Part shown: positions 43,396-54,416 of the stretch, in pieces
How positions within the stretch are numbered: the first letter of the stretch is position 1
How the letters are laid out: each line of letters starts with the position of its first letter
Assembly (NCBI GenBank): GCA_016717205.1
Contig: JADKGC010000002.1
Coordinates: 1,178,001 to 1,242,000 of the forward strand
Reading direction: 5' to 3'
Length of the DNA stretch: 64,000 nt
Source: Candidatus Flexifilum breve
Lineage (GTDB): Bacteria > Chloroflexota > Anaerolineae > Aggregatilineales > Phototrophicaceae
Notes under the pieces: generated by a model
The model's database searches: none
Seen by the model: only the letters and a program-made list of their open reading frames with translations
What the model was told of the DNA's origin: nothing
Program-made: the position numbers and the translations under genes

Positions 43396-44460
43396 CTATG
43401 GCAGCGCGGCGGCGAGCGCGTCCGGGTTGGTGATCGTAATCGAGCTGAACAGCGCATCGTACAGCGCGAGATCCGGCGTGAACGCACTGGTGGGCAGCGC
43501 CGAAAGATTGCCTTCGAGCATGCGCAAATAAATGGCGTAGGCATCCTCTTTTCCCCGGATCGGGTCGGCTGGGAGCGCGCTGGCTGGTATCTGCACGGGG
43601 AATCGGATGCGAACTCGGTAAGCGCTGTCGCTGGTGACCCCCTCGTAGACGACGTTAAAGGGACCATCCGGCGTAAAAATCACATCATCTTGCGTAAACG
43701 CTGTGACGAAGCGCAGCCCATTTCCGCTGCCAAACGGAACATAAGCGGGTGCACCTCTGAACGTGTGTGGCGACGGCGGAAAACCGCCATATTCACGAAT
43801 CGCTTCGGCTACCGGGGGCTGATCGATGAGCGTCGTTTCCAGCCAATCGGCATTGGGGCTGTAATCACGGCTGGCACCGAGGTTATAAACGTCGATGCGT
43901 GCGACGATGGGCTGTGGTTCATCAGCCGAGCGGTAGAGGATAAATTCGAGCGCACTCGGATATTCGGTTTGGCGGTACAAGCTAAACGGGACAACCTCCG
44001 AAGTGACTTGAATGAACGGCAGAGTCGCCGGGATCGTGAATGTCACGCCGTGGGTTTCGACCAAAGTATCGCTGTCGGTGGCTGGCTCCACGAGGACAAC
44101 TGGATCACTGCTAACGTACGGTACGATAAAATAGCCGTCGGCGTTGGCTTCAACTGTCCAGCCACTGATATAAGGAGTGGTTACCCGCCGCCAAAGATAA
44201 CCATTTGCGCAAACCGGATCATCTTCTTCAATAAGCATCCCTGCACCCGCTGCGATCTGACCGAGCAGTTCGCCGGAGGGAGAGGGTTCGGCGCGGACAT
44301 TATTCGAATCGCCGGGTGTGACAATCGCCATTGGATAGTAGTCGTCCGCGCTGAACTGGGTGGGCAGGCAGTCGCCGCTCTGCGCGGCAGCCGGAATAAT
44401 CGAGAGGACGCTCAGGAGAAGCACAAAGAACAGCAGCCGATGGTGTGATTTGAAGTGCAT
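43396..44460 (-). CDS. Secreted protein with an N-terminal SH3-like domain
   Basis: 354 residues from the ATG at 44460, GGAG six bases upstream. A signal peptide (hydrophobic core LLFFVLLLSVLSIIPAAAQ) precedes an SH3b-like domain: DSNNVRAEPSPSGELLGQIA followed by GYLWRRVTTPYISGWTVEA (~50-110), with cysteines in GDCLPTQF and DPVCANGY. The remaining ~240 residues are a beta-rich region without a known motif. It likely resides outside the membrane, perhaps at the cell wall. A similar SH3-like secreted protein lies at 47374. The two face the same way and bracket the paralogous pair. Confidence 0.65.
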   Translation of the reverse strand: MHFKSHHRLLFFVLLLSVLSIIPAAAQSGDCLPTQFSADDYYPMAIVTPGDSNNVRAEPSPSGELLGQIAAGAGMLIEEDDPVCANGYLWRRVTTPYISGWTVEANADGYFIVPYVSSDPVVLVEPATDSDTLVETHGVTFTIPATLPFIQVTSEVVPFSLYRQTEYPSALEFILYRSADEPQPIVARIDVYNLGASRDYSPNADWLETTLIDQPPVAEAIREYGGFPPSPHTFRGAPAYVPFGSGNGLRFVTAFTQDDVIFTPDGPFNVVYEGVTSDSAYRVRIRFPVQIPASALPADPIRGKEDAYAIYLRMLEGNLSALPTSAFTPDLALYDALFSSITITNPDALAAALP

Positions 44461-44705
44461 CGAAGGTCTCCTTAGGTGAAGATCGCGCTGTTCTTAGTTT
44501 AGCTGATATTTGCATAACGTCGGGTCAGCGCAGTGGAAGCGTCGCCCAATCAAACCCTTGCGCAGATCCGATTGCCCGCGCGCGCCCGGTCGGCTCCCCC
44601 TTTCCCGTAGATCCATAAATATCTCAACAGGACAATTCGCTCGGACGGCGTAAACTGTAAATGCGGATATACTACGATCTAAGGTGAACGAGGCAGAAGT
44701 AGGTT

Positions 44706-46043
44706 ATGGCTGCTACGGTGAACTATCCTGATATTCTCGGCGCGATCACCAAGGGCGCGCGGGCGAACATCGGCCCCGCCCAGGTCGCGCTGGCCACCCG
44801 TCCCGCTGCGCCGCGTGCTGGTCGCCCGTTTGAACTGATTATCGCCGTACAGAATGCGACTGATACTGACCTTGACGTCACCGTTACCCTCACGCTGCCC
44901 GACCTCGACGCGCGCAAACAGAAGGCGCGCTTCACGGCGAAGGCGGGGCGCGTAGTCGCTGCCGTCAAACCCGCCGAAGTCGGCTATATTGCTGTGCCGA
45001 TCATGACCGAAGCGAACACCGCGCCCGCCCAAGGCTACAAACTCAGCGCCGACGTTGAAGTGAAACCGCTCGGTAAGCCGCAGCGCCTGCGTGCCGAACA
45101 GGGCGGCGGCGCGGTCGAAACGCAGTTCGTCCCCGGCGCGCTCAAAGAGCGCATCATGGGACTGCGCGCGCTCAACTTCAGCGCCCACAAGCGCCTGAGC
45201 CACACGTTTGACCTCACGTTTGATCTCGCGCCCGGCAAGCTCGGCGAAGCGGTCGACGACACGAAATCCGGCTGGGTGAGCGTGTGCAAAGTCTCTGATT
45301 ACACGGATGATCGCTACCTGCTGCACCGCTATGGCAGCCTCTTGCAGATCAAGACGCTGCCGCAGTTGAAGCGCACCACGTTCTATGAACCGCTCCTGCA
45401 GGCGACGACCGCCCGCTTTCAGGCGACCGGGTACGCGGCCAAGCCCGCCGAAGTCGGGTTGATCGCCAAGCTGCTCACGCTGATTCTCGAATACGCTTCA
45501 CCGCGTCACACCGGGCACGGGCACATCGCCGCCGGGGTGTACAACGTGGACGCGCTGATCGCCCGCGACCCCTTTACATGGGAGACGAAGCCCTATATCC
45601 CCAATTGGACGCGCGCCTACATTAGTTACATTGAGAAAGATGCGCGCGCTGCCGAAGCAGCCGTGCCGATCATCACCAAGTACATCTTCGACGACCTGCT
45701 GCGCGATGCTATTGACCATGCCTTTGAGCTGATCGAGAAAGACACTGGCGAAGATGTCGGCGCGCCCGACGAACGCGCCAACTACCGCGAAAAGCTGCTG
45801 GAAAAACTGAAGTCCAAGCAGAGTATCGACTTCAGCCTGCTGTATTTGCCGCTGGTCATGGGTGGGATGATCGTCTCCGATGTGGTGATGATGCCGAACG
45901 AAGATCCGTCGGAGCTGTTTAAGGCGCTGAGCCACGCGCTGGAAATTCGCATGGGCGAGTGCGCGGAAGATGATCCGATCTTCATCATGAGCGTGGATAT
46001 TTTGTCGCGCACCGGTCAGAAATACGGGATAAAGTTGAGCTGA
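44706..46043 (+). CDS. Unknown cytoplasmic protein, first of a paralogous pair
   Basis: 445 residues, no signal peptide or membrane helix. Residues ~5-130 look like an Ig/beta-sandwich domain: VNYPDILGAITKGARANIGP, then GRPFELIIAVQNATDTDLDV and VTLTLPDLDARK, and a PAEVGYIAVPI strand. The C-terminal two thirds are mostly helical, with SDYTDDRYLLHRYGSLLQ and an end rich in FSLLYLPLVMGGMIVSDVVM. It shares the opening YPD(I/V)LGAI, the sandwich layout and the (L/I)YLPLV block with the gene immediately downstream. No family recognised. Confidence 0.65.
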   Translation: MAATVNYPDILGAITKGARANIGPAQVALATRPAAPRAGRPFELIIAVQNATDTDLDVTVTLTLPDLDARKQKARFTAKAGRVVAAVKPAEVGYIAVPIMTEANTAPAQGYKLSADVEVKPLGKPQRLRAEQGGGAVETQFVPGALKERIMGLRALNFSAHKRLSHTFDLTFDLAPGKLGEAVDDTKSGWVSVCKVSDYTDDRYLLHRYGSLLQIKTLPQLKRTTFYEPLLQATTARFQATGYAAKPAEVGLIAKLLTLILEYASPRHTGHGHIAAGVYNVDALIARDPFTWETKPYIPNWTRAYISYIEKDARAAEAAVPIITKYIFDDLLRDAIDHAFELIEKDTGEDVGAPDERANYREKLLEKLKSKQSIDFSLLYLPLVMGGMIVSDVVMMPNEDPSELFKALSHALEIRMGECAEDDPIFIMSVDILSRTGQKYGIKLS

Positions 46044-46045
46044 TT

Positions 46046-47329
46046 ATGGACAAACGACTGCACTTTGAACCTCCCTATCCGGATGTGCTGGGCGCGATTG
46101 CGGGGCACACCCGCATTACGCTGGACCCGGTGCAAGCGGCGGTGGGCATTTTCCCCAAGCGCGCCTATATCAACCAACCGATCGAAGTCGTGGCCATCGT
46201 CCAGAACATGATCGATCAGGGCGCGGAAGTGCGCATTACGCTGGACTTACCCACCCGTGACCCGAACGGCAAACCCGTCGCGTTTTCGATCCCCAAGAAG
46301 AGCGTCACGCTGCACATGACCCCCGGCGAAACGGGCGTCGTGCGCATGCCGCTCGCGCCGATCATGCCGTCGCAGCCCGCCGAGGAGGTCGAGATCAAAG
46401 TCTCACTGAAGGCGAAAGCGGCTAAAAATGGCCAGCTCGTCCGCCCGCCGACGCGCGGCGCGCCGCCCTCCGTGCTGGCTGTGTCGCCGTTCAAGCTGCA
46501 AGTGCTGCGCGATATTCAGTTCCCCGAGCATGTGCTCGACGACGGCAAACTCACGGTCTCGTTCAGCATCGACTCAAAGCGCCTGCCCAATGTGACGCAA
46601 GCGCTCAAACCGACCTACGAACCGCTGTGGACGCGCCAGCAGTTGAACGAAGAACGCCAGCATCTGCTCGAAAAGATCGACGCCGCCCGCGTGATCGCGC
46701 AGACGTTTGTGCCGCGCGATGTGTATATCTCGCTCTTTCACGCCGTTGATGAGCTGTACGCCGCGCATGGTTTGCCACTGCATCCCGGCGAATCGCGCGC
46801 GATTGCCAAAATGCTGGTGTATACCTTCGAGGATCAGTCAGACACCGACCCGAACTATCGCATTGAGGATCAACGCTGGTTTCAGACACTGTGCCAGACG
46901 CTGGCCGTCGACGAAACCGTCGCGCGCAAAGACCCGGGCGAAGTGGCCGTCGAGTACCTGTTTGATGCGCTGATTTACGATGCCATTCTGTTCGGCTTTA
47001 CGATCATCCGGTCACGGGTGCGTGTCAACCTCGGCGACCGTACCGAACGCATCCATTATGCGGAGCGCTTCCTCAAATGGCTGGCTGGGCAAGGTGACAG
47101 CGATCTCGTGTACATTTATTTGCCGCTGGTGTTGGGCGGCCTGTCGGTCAATCATCTGGTGCGCGCGCCCAAAGACGACCCGTGGGTGATGCTGGACGAA
47201 CTGCGCGAGGCTATGCGCGGGCGTATTCGCCTCGCGTCCCGCGACACCGCCGAAATTTTCGACATGTTGGAAAAGCTGCTGGAACGCAGCGAAGAGGATT
47301 TGCGCCGCGCACGCATTATGCGGGAATAA
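46046..47329 (+). CDS. Unknown cytoplasmic protein, second of a paralogous pair
   Basis: 427 residues, starting two bases after the previous stop, so it is translationally coupled. Parallel blocks: PYPDVLGAIAGHTRITLDPV, INQPIEVVAIVQNMIDQGAE, VRITLDLPTRDPNGK, GETGVVRMPLAPI, and near the end DLVYIYLPLVLGGLSVNHLV. It adds a central region with LYAAHGLPLHPGESRAIAKM and a C-terminal charged helix (LEKLLERSEEDLRRARIM). The two proteins probably form a complex. Role unknown; a palindrome ends the unit. Confidence 0.65.
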   Translation: MDKRLHFEPPYPDVLGAIAGHTRITLDPVQAAVGIFPKRAYINQPIEVVAIVQNMIDQGAEVRITLDLPTRDPNGKPVAFSIPKKSVTLHMTPGETGVVRMPLAPIMPSQPAEEVEIKVSLKAKAAKNGQLVRPPTRGAPPSVLAVSPFKLQVLRDIQFPEHVLDDGKLTVSFSIDSKRLPNVTQALKPTYEPLWTRQQLNEERQHLLEKIDAARVIAQTFVPRDVYISLFHAVDELYAAHGLPLHPGESRAIAKMLVYTFEDQSDTDPNYRIEDQRWFQTLCQTLAVDETVARKDPGEVAVEYLFDALIYDAILFGFTIIRSRVRVNLGDRTERIHYAERFLKWLAGQGDSDLVYIYLPLVLGGLSVNHLVRAPKDDPWVMLDELREAMRGRIRLASRDTAEIFDMLEKLLERSEEDLRRARIMRE

Positions 47330-47333
47330 TACC

Positions 47334-47358
47334 AACCGGAGGTTTTAAACCTCCGGTT
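47334..47358. terminator. Palindromic terminator-like hairpin
   Basis: Perfect 25-base palindrome: AACCGGAGGTTT (47334-47345) and its complement (47347-47358) around a single base. It lies between the convergent stops at 47329 and 47374. No long T-run follows, but the stem is strong. Confidence 0.5.
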
Positions 47359-47373
47359 AGGCAGTCGCACAAG

Positions 47374-48237
47374 TTACTGGCAGGACGGATCGATCACTTC
47401 GCTGCCGGACTGACCATAGTCCTCCGCTACATCACGCGTGTTGATGGCCGGAATCCAACCGCCCATCACATAGAGACGATACCACTCACCATCTTCGCTA
47501 GTTTCGACCACGAAAGCGGTCTGGCAGCGATGGACGGACGCTCCCGTCGGAAGACCATTCGGTTCCGAATACACATCAGAATCACTCGTCATGAGAACAA
47601 GGTTCCGATTGATCGGCAGCGGCGGCCCTGAAAAAGCAGGCGTGCCGACAGGAAGCGGCCTGATTGTCTCTGTAGTCTCCGGCTCGACTGGCTCTGTGGC
47701 GCCCGGTTCCTCAGTAGCCTCAGGTCCAAACGTATTTCTGATCGCGATATGTGGAGAAGAAGGATCGCCCAGGCATGTTGCCGTCACTTCTGAATAACCG
47801 AGTAAGGTTCCTTCCAGAGTTAAACTGATGAGCAGGTTCCAACTCACCGGAAGCGGGCCGCTGTTTGAAGCGGCATTTTCGATCAAAGTGCTGCGTGCTC
47901 CAGCTCCTGGAGCACCCTGAGCTGAGAGTATGGAAGAGACAACCGTATTCGACGTATCATTGGAAAAAACACCAACCATGACGACGCCCGTCGGCACATA
48001 GACATCGACCAAAACCCACTCGACCTCGATATGGACGTTTCCCGGATCGTCCGGTACGCATTGTGCGCTTATACCACTTATCAAATAAAAGTAATCATTC
48101 GGGACCGTGCCGGCTGATACTTGAAGTGTCAGAACAAGCAGCAGGAAAAGTAAAGCACTGGCAAAAAGAGTTGTTGAGTGAGCTTTGATCGACCTCGAAA
48201 TCTGCGTTTTCAATTTATCCTCCGCTCTGTATGCCAT
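47374..48237 (-). CDS. Secreted or membrane-anchored protein with a C-terminal SH3-like domain
   Basis: 287 residues. After a 24-residue polar start comes a hydrophobic segment (LFASALLFLLLVLTLQVSAG), then a beta-rich domain of ~150 residues with CVPDDPG and ATCLGDPS. A Pro/Thr/Glu linker (ATEEPGATEPVEPETTE) follows. The C-terminal SH3-like module is NLVLMTSDSDVYSEPNG through DGEWYRLYVMGGWIPAIN, with Cys in HRCQTAF and the last residues PSC. It is probably anchored or exported. The sequence is less GC-rich than its neighbours. Confidence 0.6.
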   Translation of the reverse strand: MAYRAEDKLKTQISRSIKAHSTTLFASALLFLLLVLTLQVSAGTVPNDYFYLISGISAQCVPDDPGNVHIEVEWVLVDVYVPTGVVMVGVFSNDTSNTVVSSILSAQGAPGAGARSTLIENAASNSGPLPVSWNLLISLTLEGTLLGYSEVTATCLGDPSSPHIAIRNTFGPEATEEPGATEPVEPETTETIRPLPVGTPAFSGPPLPINRNLVLMTSDSDVYSEPNGLPTGASVHRCQTAFVVETSEDGEWYRLYVMGGWIPAINTRDVAEDYGQSGSEVIDPSCQ

Positions 48238-48474
48238 ACGCTCTTATAAATCTTACCAGAATTTATAATTAGCGCTGATGCACTCTCCCGCCAGCTTTCG
48301 GATCATTTCCCACTTGTTATAGACCACCGCCTGCAACTTCTAACGGTGTGCCAACGTGATTTTTACGCGGCATGGCTATACTGTACGCTCAACATGCCAT
48401 GTCAAAAGACGGCAAATGATCGTGAATCCTCGTACAATGAGGATAGACAGTTGTAGAAACAGGGTAAACCCGCC

Positions 48475-50955
<2,481 letters not shown>

Positions 50956-50989
50956 ACTTCATCCCCATACCCGCTCCCACACAAGCGCG

Positions 50990-51190
50990 GAGCGGGACGA
51001 AAGTCCAATCTGAGGCAGTAGGGGAGGGGCTTGCCCCTTCCGTTAGTGGACGAAGCAAGAGGGTGTTGAAAAAGGTCGGATTCCGACCCCACCCCCGGCC
51101 CCTCCCCGAATTCGGGGAGGGGAGCCAGCAAAAGCGTTTTTTCTCCCCTCTCCCCGCTTGCGTGGGAGAGGGGTTGGGGGAGAGGGGTAA
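50990..51190. repeat. Intergenic repeat cluster downstream of clpC
   Basis: GTAGGGGAGGGGCTTGCCCC at 51021, GAGGGTGTTGAAAAAGGTCG (51059), CACCCCCGGCCCCTCCCC with a GAATTCGGGGAGGGGAG palindrome (51088-51122). CCCCGCTTGCGTGGGAGAGG (51152) follows. The stretch 51191-51571 has a GCATCATTGCGTCCGCTG fragment (51211) and an AAGGACAGG/CCTGTCCTT hairpin (51333-51358), but no gene. Confidence 0.5.
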
Positions 51191-51571
51191 TTCGTATCGT
51201 TTTCTTAAACTGCATCATTGCGTCCGCTGGCGAGTGGAAAGGCTGTACGAAAGCTTCTTGAACACCCTCGAGCCCCTTCCCTACGCATGATAGTTCCCTT
51301 TGGGCGCAACCAAAATAGCTCTAACCAACGCAAAGGACAGGACATTGACCCTGTCCTTCTTGCTGACCCGCTGATCCCGTCAATAGACAAACCGTATCTC
51401 CGCCTTTGGTAGGTTGCCTGAATATTTTATTTGCCCTATATTTCAAGCAATCCGTGCATGCAATTGATCGACTGGCGCCGCCTCAACTGTTCCCAAACGG
51501 TCGAGCACTGCGTCGTTGGTCGCCTGTGCGGGCAATTCTGTTCCGCAGTTCTATGACGAGAGGATACCCCC

Positions 51572-52093
51572 ATGTCCCAACCGACTGCGAGTAACTCTGC
51601 TCGGGATGAGCAGGCCGATCAGATGTGGCGCACAGCTCACGCCGATATGCCCAAGCTCTCGGACGAGGAGATTCGCGAGCGCAACCGTAACACGATCCTC
51701 CAACTGCAAAACCTCATCAATCAGGAACTATTTGAAGACGCCAAGAAACTGTTTAGCCACGATTTTGTGTTTCACGACGGCGGGATGACGTTTCCCGGCA
51801 CGAATGCGCTGGTGGAGTACTTTGAAACGTTGACCGCGGCGATGGCCGATCTCGTTCTGGATTTTCAGTCGGTGATCGCGCAGTTTGACCGGGTCGCCGT
51901 GCGCATGGTCAACCGGGGGACGCATCTCGGCAACTACCGCGGGATGGCGCCGCCAACGGGCGCGCCCGTGACGTACACGGCCGTGTGCATTTTCGTTTTC
52001 AACGCAGATGGCCGTATCAAGGAAGCGTGGCAGGACTGCGATACGCTCGCCCTGCTCATGCAATTCGGCGTGATCAAGATGCCCGGCAGTTAG
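51572..52093 (+). CDS. SnoaL-like / ester-cyclase-fold protein 1
   Basis: 173 residues, with GAGGATACCCCC before the ATG. Residues ~40-165 match the NTF2-like SnoaL fold: LINQELFEDAKKLFSHDFVF, the strand VAVRMVNRGTHLGNYRGMAP and a final FVFNADGRIKEAWQDCDTLA. The region IAQFDRVAVRM carries the usual DRV(A/V) motif. Such proteins are small cytoplasmic hydrolases, isomerases or binding proteins; no catalytic call is possible. It starts a three-gene same-strand run of the same fold. Confidence 0.7.
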   Translation: MSQPTASNSARDEQADQMWRTAHADMPKLSDEEIRERNRNTILQLQNLINQELFEDAKKLFSHDFVFHDGGMTFPGTNALVEYFETLTAAMADLVLDFQSVIAQFDRVAVRMVNRGTHLGNYRGMAPPTGAPVTYTAVCIFVFNADGRIKEAWQDCDTLALLMQFGVIKMPGS

Positions 52094-52110
52094 GCAGACA
52101 AGGACAGACA

Positions 52111-52551
52111 ATGGCTACCGAACTCGAACAACGCAACAAAGCGCTGGTTCTGCAAACGCAGGATGAAGTATGGAACAAGGGCAATCTCGACTTCATCAAT
52201 CAGGCGGTCGCGCCCGATTTCATCGATCACCCGACGCGGCGCGCGTGGGATGTCCCCGCGCAGGGACGCGACGCAATGGTGCAGGCGGCTAAGGCGCTGC
52301 GCTCCGCCATGCCAAATTATCACAGCGAACCAATTCAGATCGTCGCCGAAGATGACCGCGTGACCATTCTCGCGCGCATCACGGGTACGCAGAGCGGTAC
52401 GCTGTTCAACCTGCCCGCGACGGGCAAATCGTTCAGCGTGACCGAAATCAGCGAATTCCGCCTCGCCAACGGCAAGATCGTGGAGCGCTGGGGTTTGGTC
52501 GATATGGTCGGCATGATGATGCAGTTGGGGCATGTCCCCGGCGGACACTAG
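52111..52551 (+). CDS. SnoaL-like / ester-cyclase-fold protein 2
   Basis: 146 residues from the ATG at 52111 with AAGGACAGACA upstream. The pattern WNKGNLDFINQAVAPDFIDH then VTILARITGTQSGTLFN and FRLANGKIVERWGLVDMVGM is the most typical SnoaL/ester-cyclase signature in this cluster. It lies 17 bases after copy 1 and 18 bases before copy 3, so transcription is shared. Substrate unknown. Confidence 0.8.
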   Translation: MATELEQRNKALVLQTQDEVWNKGNLDFINQAVAPDFIDHPTRRAWDVPAQGRDAMVQAAKALRSAMPNYHSEPIQIVAEDDRVTILARITGTQSGTLFNLPATGKSFSVTEISEFRLANGKIVERWGLVDMVGMMMQLGHVPGGH

Positions 52552-52569
52552 GCGAGAAAGAGGACGAAA

Positions 52570-53409
52570 ATGGCTGAATCGATGAAAAAACAGGTGTACC
52601 GCCGCTTTGTCGAAGAGGTGATCAACAAGGGGAACCTTGAGATCATCCCCGAACTGTATCACCCGGATTACGTGGATCACTCCGCGCCTCCCGGCATCCC
52701 GCACACGGGTACGATCTTCGAACAGGTCGCGCAGATTCCGAAGATGTTCCGCGGTGCGTTCCCCGATGTGCATTTCGTGATCGAATCGATGGTCGATGAG
52801 GGCGACTGGGTCGCCACCCGCGTCACCGGGACGGCGCAGCACCTCGGACGACCGTTCATGGGTGTGCCGCCGACCGGGCGCAAGGTCGTGTGGACGTCCT
52901 TCGGGTTCTTCCGCGTGCAGGATAACAAGATCATCGAACACTGGGGCGCGCCGGATCTCGGCGGTCTGCGCGAGCAGATCACCAAGCCCGCCGAACCCGG
53001 TTCACTCGATGAAATGCGCGCGGTCGTCGCCCGCTACGTCTACGAAGTGAACATGCAGAATTACGACGCCTTCGACGAATTCGTCGATCCCGGCTTCATC
53101 GATCACAATCCGATCCCCGGTCAGAAGCCCGGCATTCCCGGCTTGAAGGACGCTTACCGCATCTTCTCCGACGCGTTCCCAGATGTGTGGTTCACGTTCT
53201 CCGATCTGGTGGCGGAAGGCGACACGGTCGTCGGGCGTGGCGTGATCGAAGGGACACACTCGGGCAACTTCATGGGCATTCCGGCGACGAACAAGAAGAT
53301 TTACTGGACGGGCACGCGCGTCTTCAAAGCAAAGAACGGCAAAGTCACCGAAGGCTGGATCAACTTCGACATGATGGCGTTGATGCAGCAAATGGGCGTC
53401 GGCGGCTGA
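52570..53409 (+). CDS. Tandem two-domain SnoaL-like protein
   Basis: 279 residues with GAGGA upstream. Two fused domains: residues ~5-135 (EVINKGNLEIIPELYHPDYV, DHSAPPG, KIIEHWGAPDLG) and ~145-279 (MQNYDAFDEFVDPGFIDHNP, GVIEGTHSGNFMGIPATNKK, KVTEGWINFDMMALMQQMG). Each has the DH motif followed by VA/GR. The fusion suggests a pseudo-dimer formed by internal duplication. A palindromic repeat ends the unit and doubles as a terminator. Confidence 0.75.
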   Translation: MAESMKKQVYRRFVEEVINKGNLEIIPELYHPDYVDHSAPPGIPHTGTIFEQVAQIPKMFRGAFPDVHFVIESMVDEGDWVATRVTGTAQHLGRPFMGVPPTGRKVVWTSFGFFRVQDNKIIEHWGAPDLGGLREQITKPAEPGSLDEMRAVVARYVYEVNMQNYDAFDEFVDPGFIDHNPIPGQKPGIPGLKDAYRIFSDAFPDVWFTFSDLVAEGDTVVGRGVIEGTHSGNFMGIPATNKKIYWTGTRVFKAKNGKVTEGWINFDMMALMQQMGVGG

Positions 53410-53430
53410 TCGCGGCGCAGGGTAACGGTT

Positions 53431-53459
53431 GTAGGGACGAGGCTTGCCTCGTCCTTTTT
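53431..53459 (+). terminator. Repeat-derived terminator after the SnoaL genes
   Basis: GGACGAGGC (53435-53443) and GCCTCGTCC (53446-53454) form a 9-bp stem followed by five T. It is a solo copy of the GTAGGGACGAGGC palindrome that also caps the MITE-like elements. Confidence 0.7.
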
Positions 53460-53482
53460 GACTCCGCACAGAACCGCGATGC

Positions 53483-54250
53483 TCAGCTCGATTTTTTGCG
53501 CGCATGCCGGTAGATGCCCGTGCGCAGTTCCTGATTGTACGCTTCGAAGTCTGGCTGCTGCGTCTGGCTCGACTGCGCAACTGCCGCGTCGATGTCGTAA
53601 GGCAGGCGCACGAAATCGATGCACAGCGGAGCGGGCGCGGCGCTGTCGAGGATGCCGGTGAGGATGACATAGGTCGCCAGCGTACAGTCGAGCGGATTGC
53701 CGACACTGCCGACATTGAACAGCGTTTTGGTCGTGTTGCCAATCTCGACCGGGAGCAGGTAAGCGCCGTGAATGTCGCCGTAACCTGCCACATCGGGCAG
53801 CGGCTGATCCAAGCCCGTAAACGGCGTATTGTCGAACATGGCTTGCAGCTCCGCGTCACCAGAATTTGGATGGACGCGATGGTGTTCGCTCTGCGCGGAG
53901 GCGTGATACAGACGAACGTGTTTGCCGCTCAGGCGAAAATCGTAGCTGTTGGGCAGATTCCGCAGATACGTCAGCCGCTCTGCGCCCAACTGCGCCCGAT
54001 ACCACGCCGCGGCGGGCGACTCTTCGTTTTTGACGATCGCATCGTCCCAGTTGCCGCGCACGATCACCTGACAGACTTCGCGGCAGAGGTCGAGCGTTGC
54101 CGGCGAGGAGGGGCCTTTGCCCACCAGATCGCCGAGGTTGTAGATCAAGTCAATGCCACGCCGCTTAATATCCGCGAGGACAATGTCGAGCGCGGGCATA
54201 TTCCCGTGGACATCGGAAATCAACGCGATTTTGTCGATTTGAAACCTCAT
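53483..54250 (-). CDS. Metallophosphoesterase (YfcE/MJ0936-like)
   Basis: 255 residues. Metal-site motifs in order: IALISDVHGNMPALD (8-22), YNLGDLVGKGP (~37-47), IVRGNWDDAI (~63-72), VRLYHAS (~111) and a final GYGDIHGAY (~158), where relatives usually have GHTH. NVGSVGNPLD follows. Residues D, H, D, N, H and H are present, but the GDIH variant is noted. The enzyme would hydrolyse phosphomono- or diesters in the cytoplasm. It is convergent with the SnoaL genes. Confidence 0.85.
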   Translation of the reverse strand: MRFQIDKIALISDVHGNMPALDIVLADIKRRGIDLIYNLGDLVGKGPSSPATLDLCREVCQVIVRGNWDDAIVKNEESPAAAWYRAQLGAERLTYLRNLPNSYDFRLSGKHVRLYHASAQSEHHRVHPNSGDAELQAMFDNTPFTGLDQPLPDVAGYGDIHGAYLLPVEIGNTTKTLFNVGSVGNPLDCTLATYVILTGILDSAAPAPLCIDFVRLPYDIDAAVAQSSQTQQPDFEAYNQELRTGIYRHARKKSS

Positions 54251-54293
54251 TTCGTGTTACGAACGTACGCAATTTCAGGGAGTAAGCTGGTTA

Positions 54294-54409
54294 ACGCACC
54301 TTCTCGAAAATCATCGTGTAGGGGTAGACCTATGTGTCTGCCCGGTTTTGGGCGCACACACAGGTGCGCCCCTACATTCGTTCGTGGATTTCTTTCGAGA
54401 ACCTACTTT
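54294..54409. repeat. TA-flanked MITE-like palindromic element, copy 1
   Basis: About 116 bp between TA dinucleotides (54292-54293 and 54410-54411). The right end CTTTCGAGAACCTACTTT is the complement of the left end of the copy at 63090-63205; the left end is degenerate. The centre holds GTAGGGGTAGACCTATGTGT and GGGCGCACACACAGGTGCGC closing CCCTAC. Confidence 0.6.
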
Positions 54410-54416
54410 TAGCACT

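Noticed and set aside
51572..53409. Biosynthetic gene cluster
   Set aside because: SnoaL folds occur in polyketide pathways, but no PKS, NRPS, terpene or other core enzyme is near.
53504..54412. 302-codon plus-strand open frame opposite the phosphoesterase
   Set aside because: The minus strand has all the metallophosphoesterase motifs; the plus frame is a shadow that runs into a repeat.
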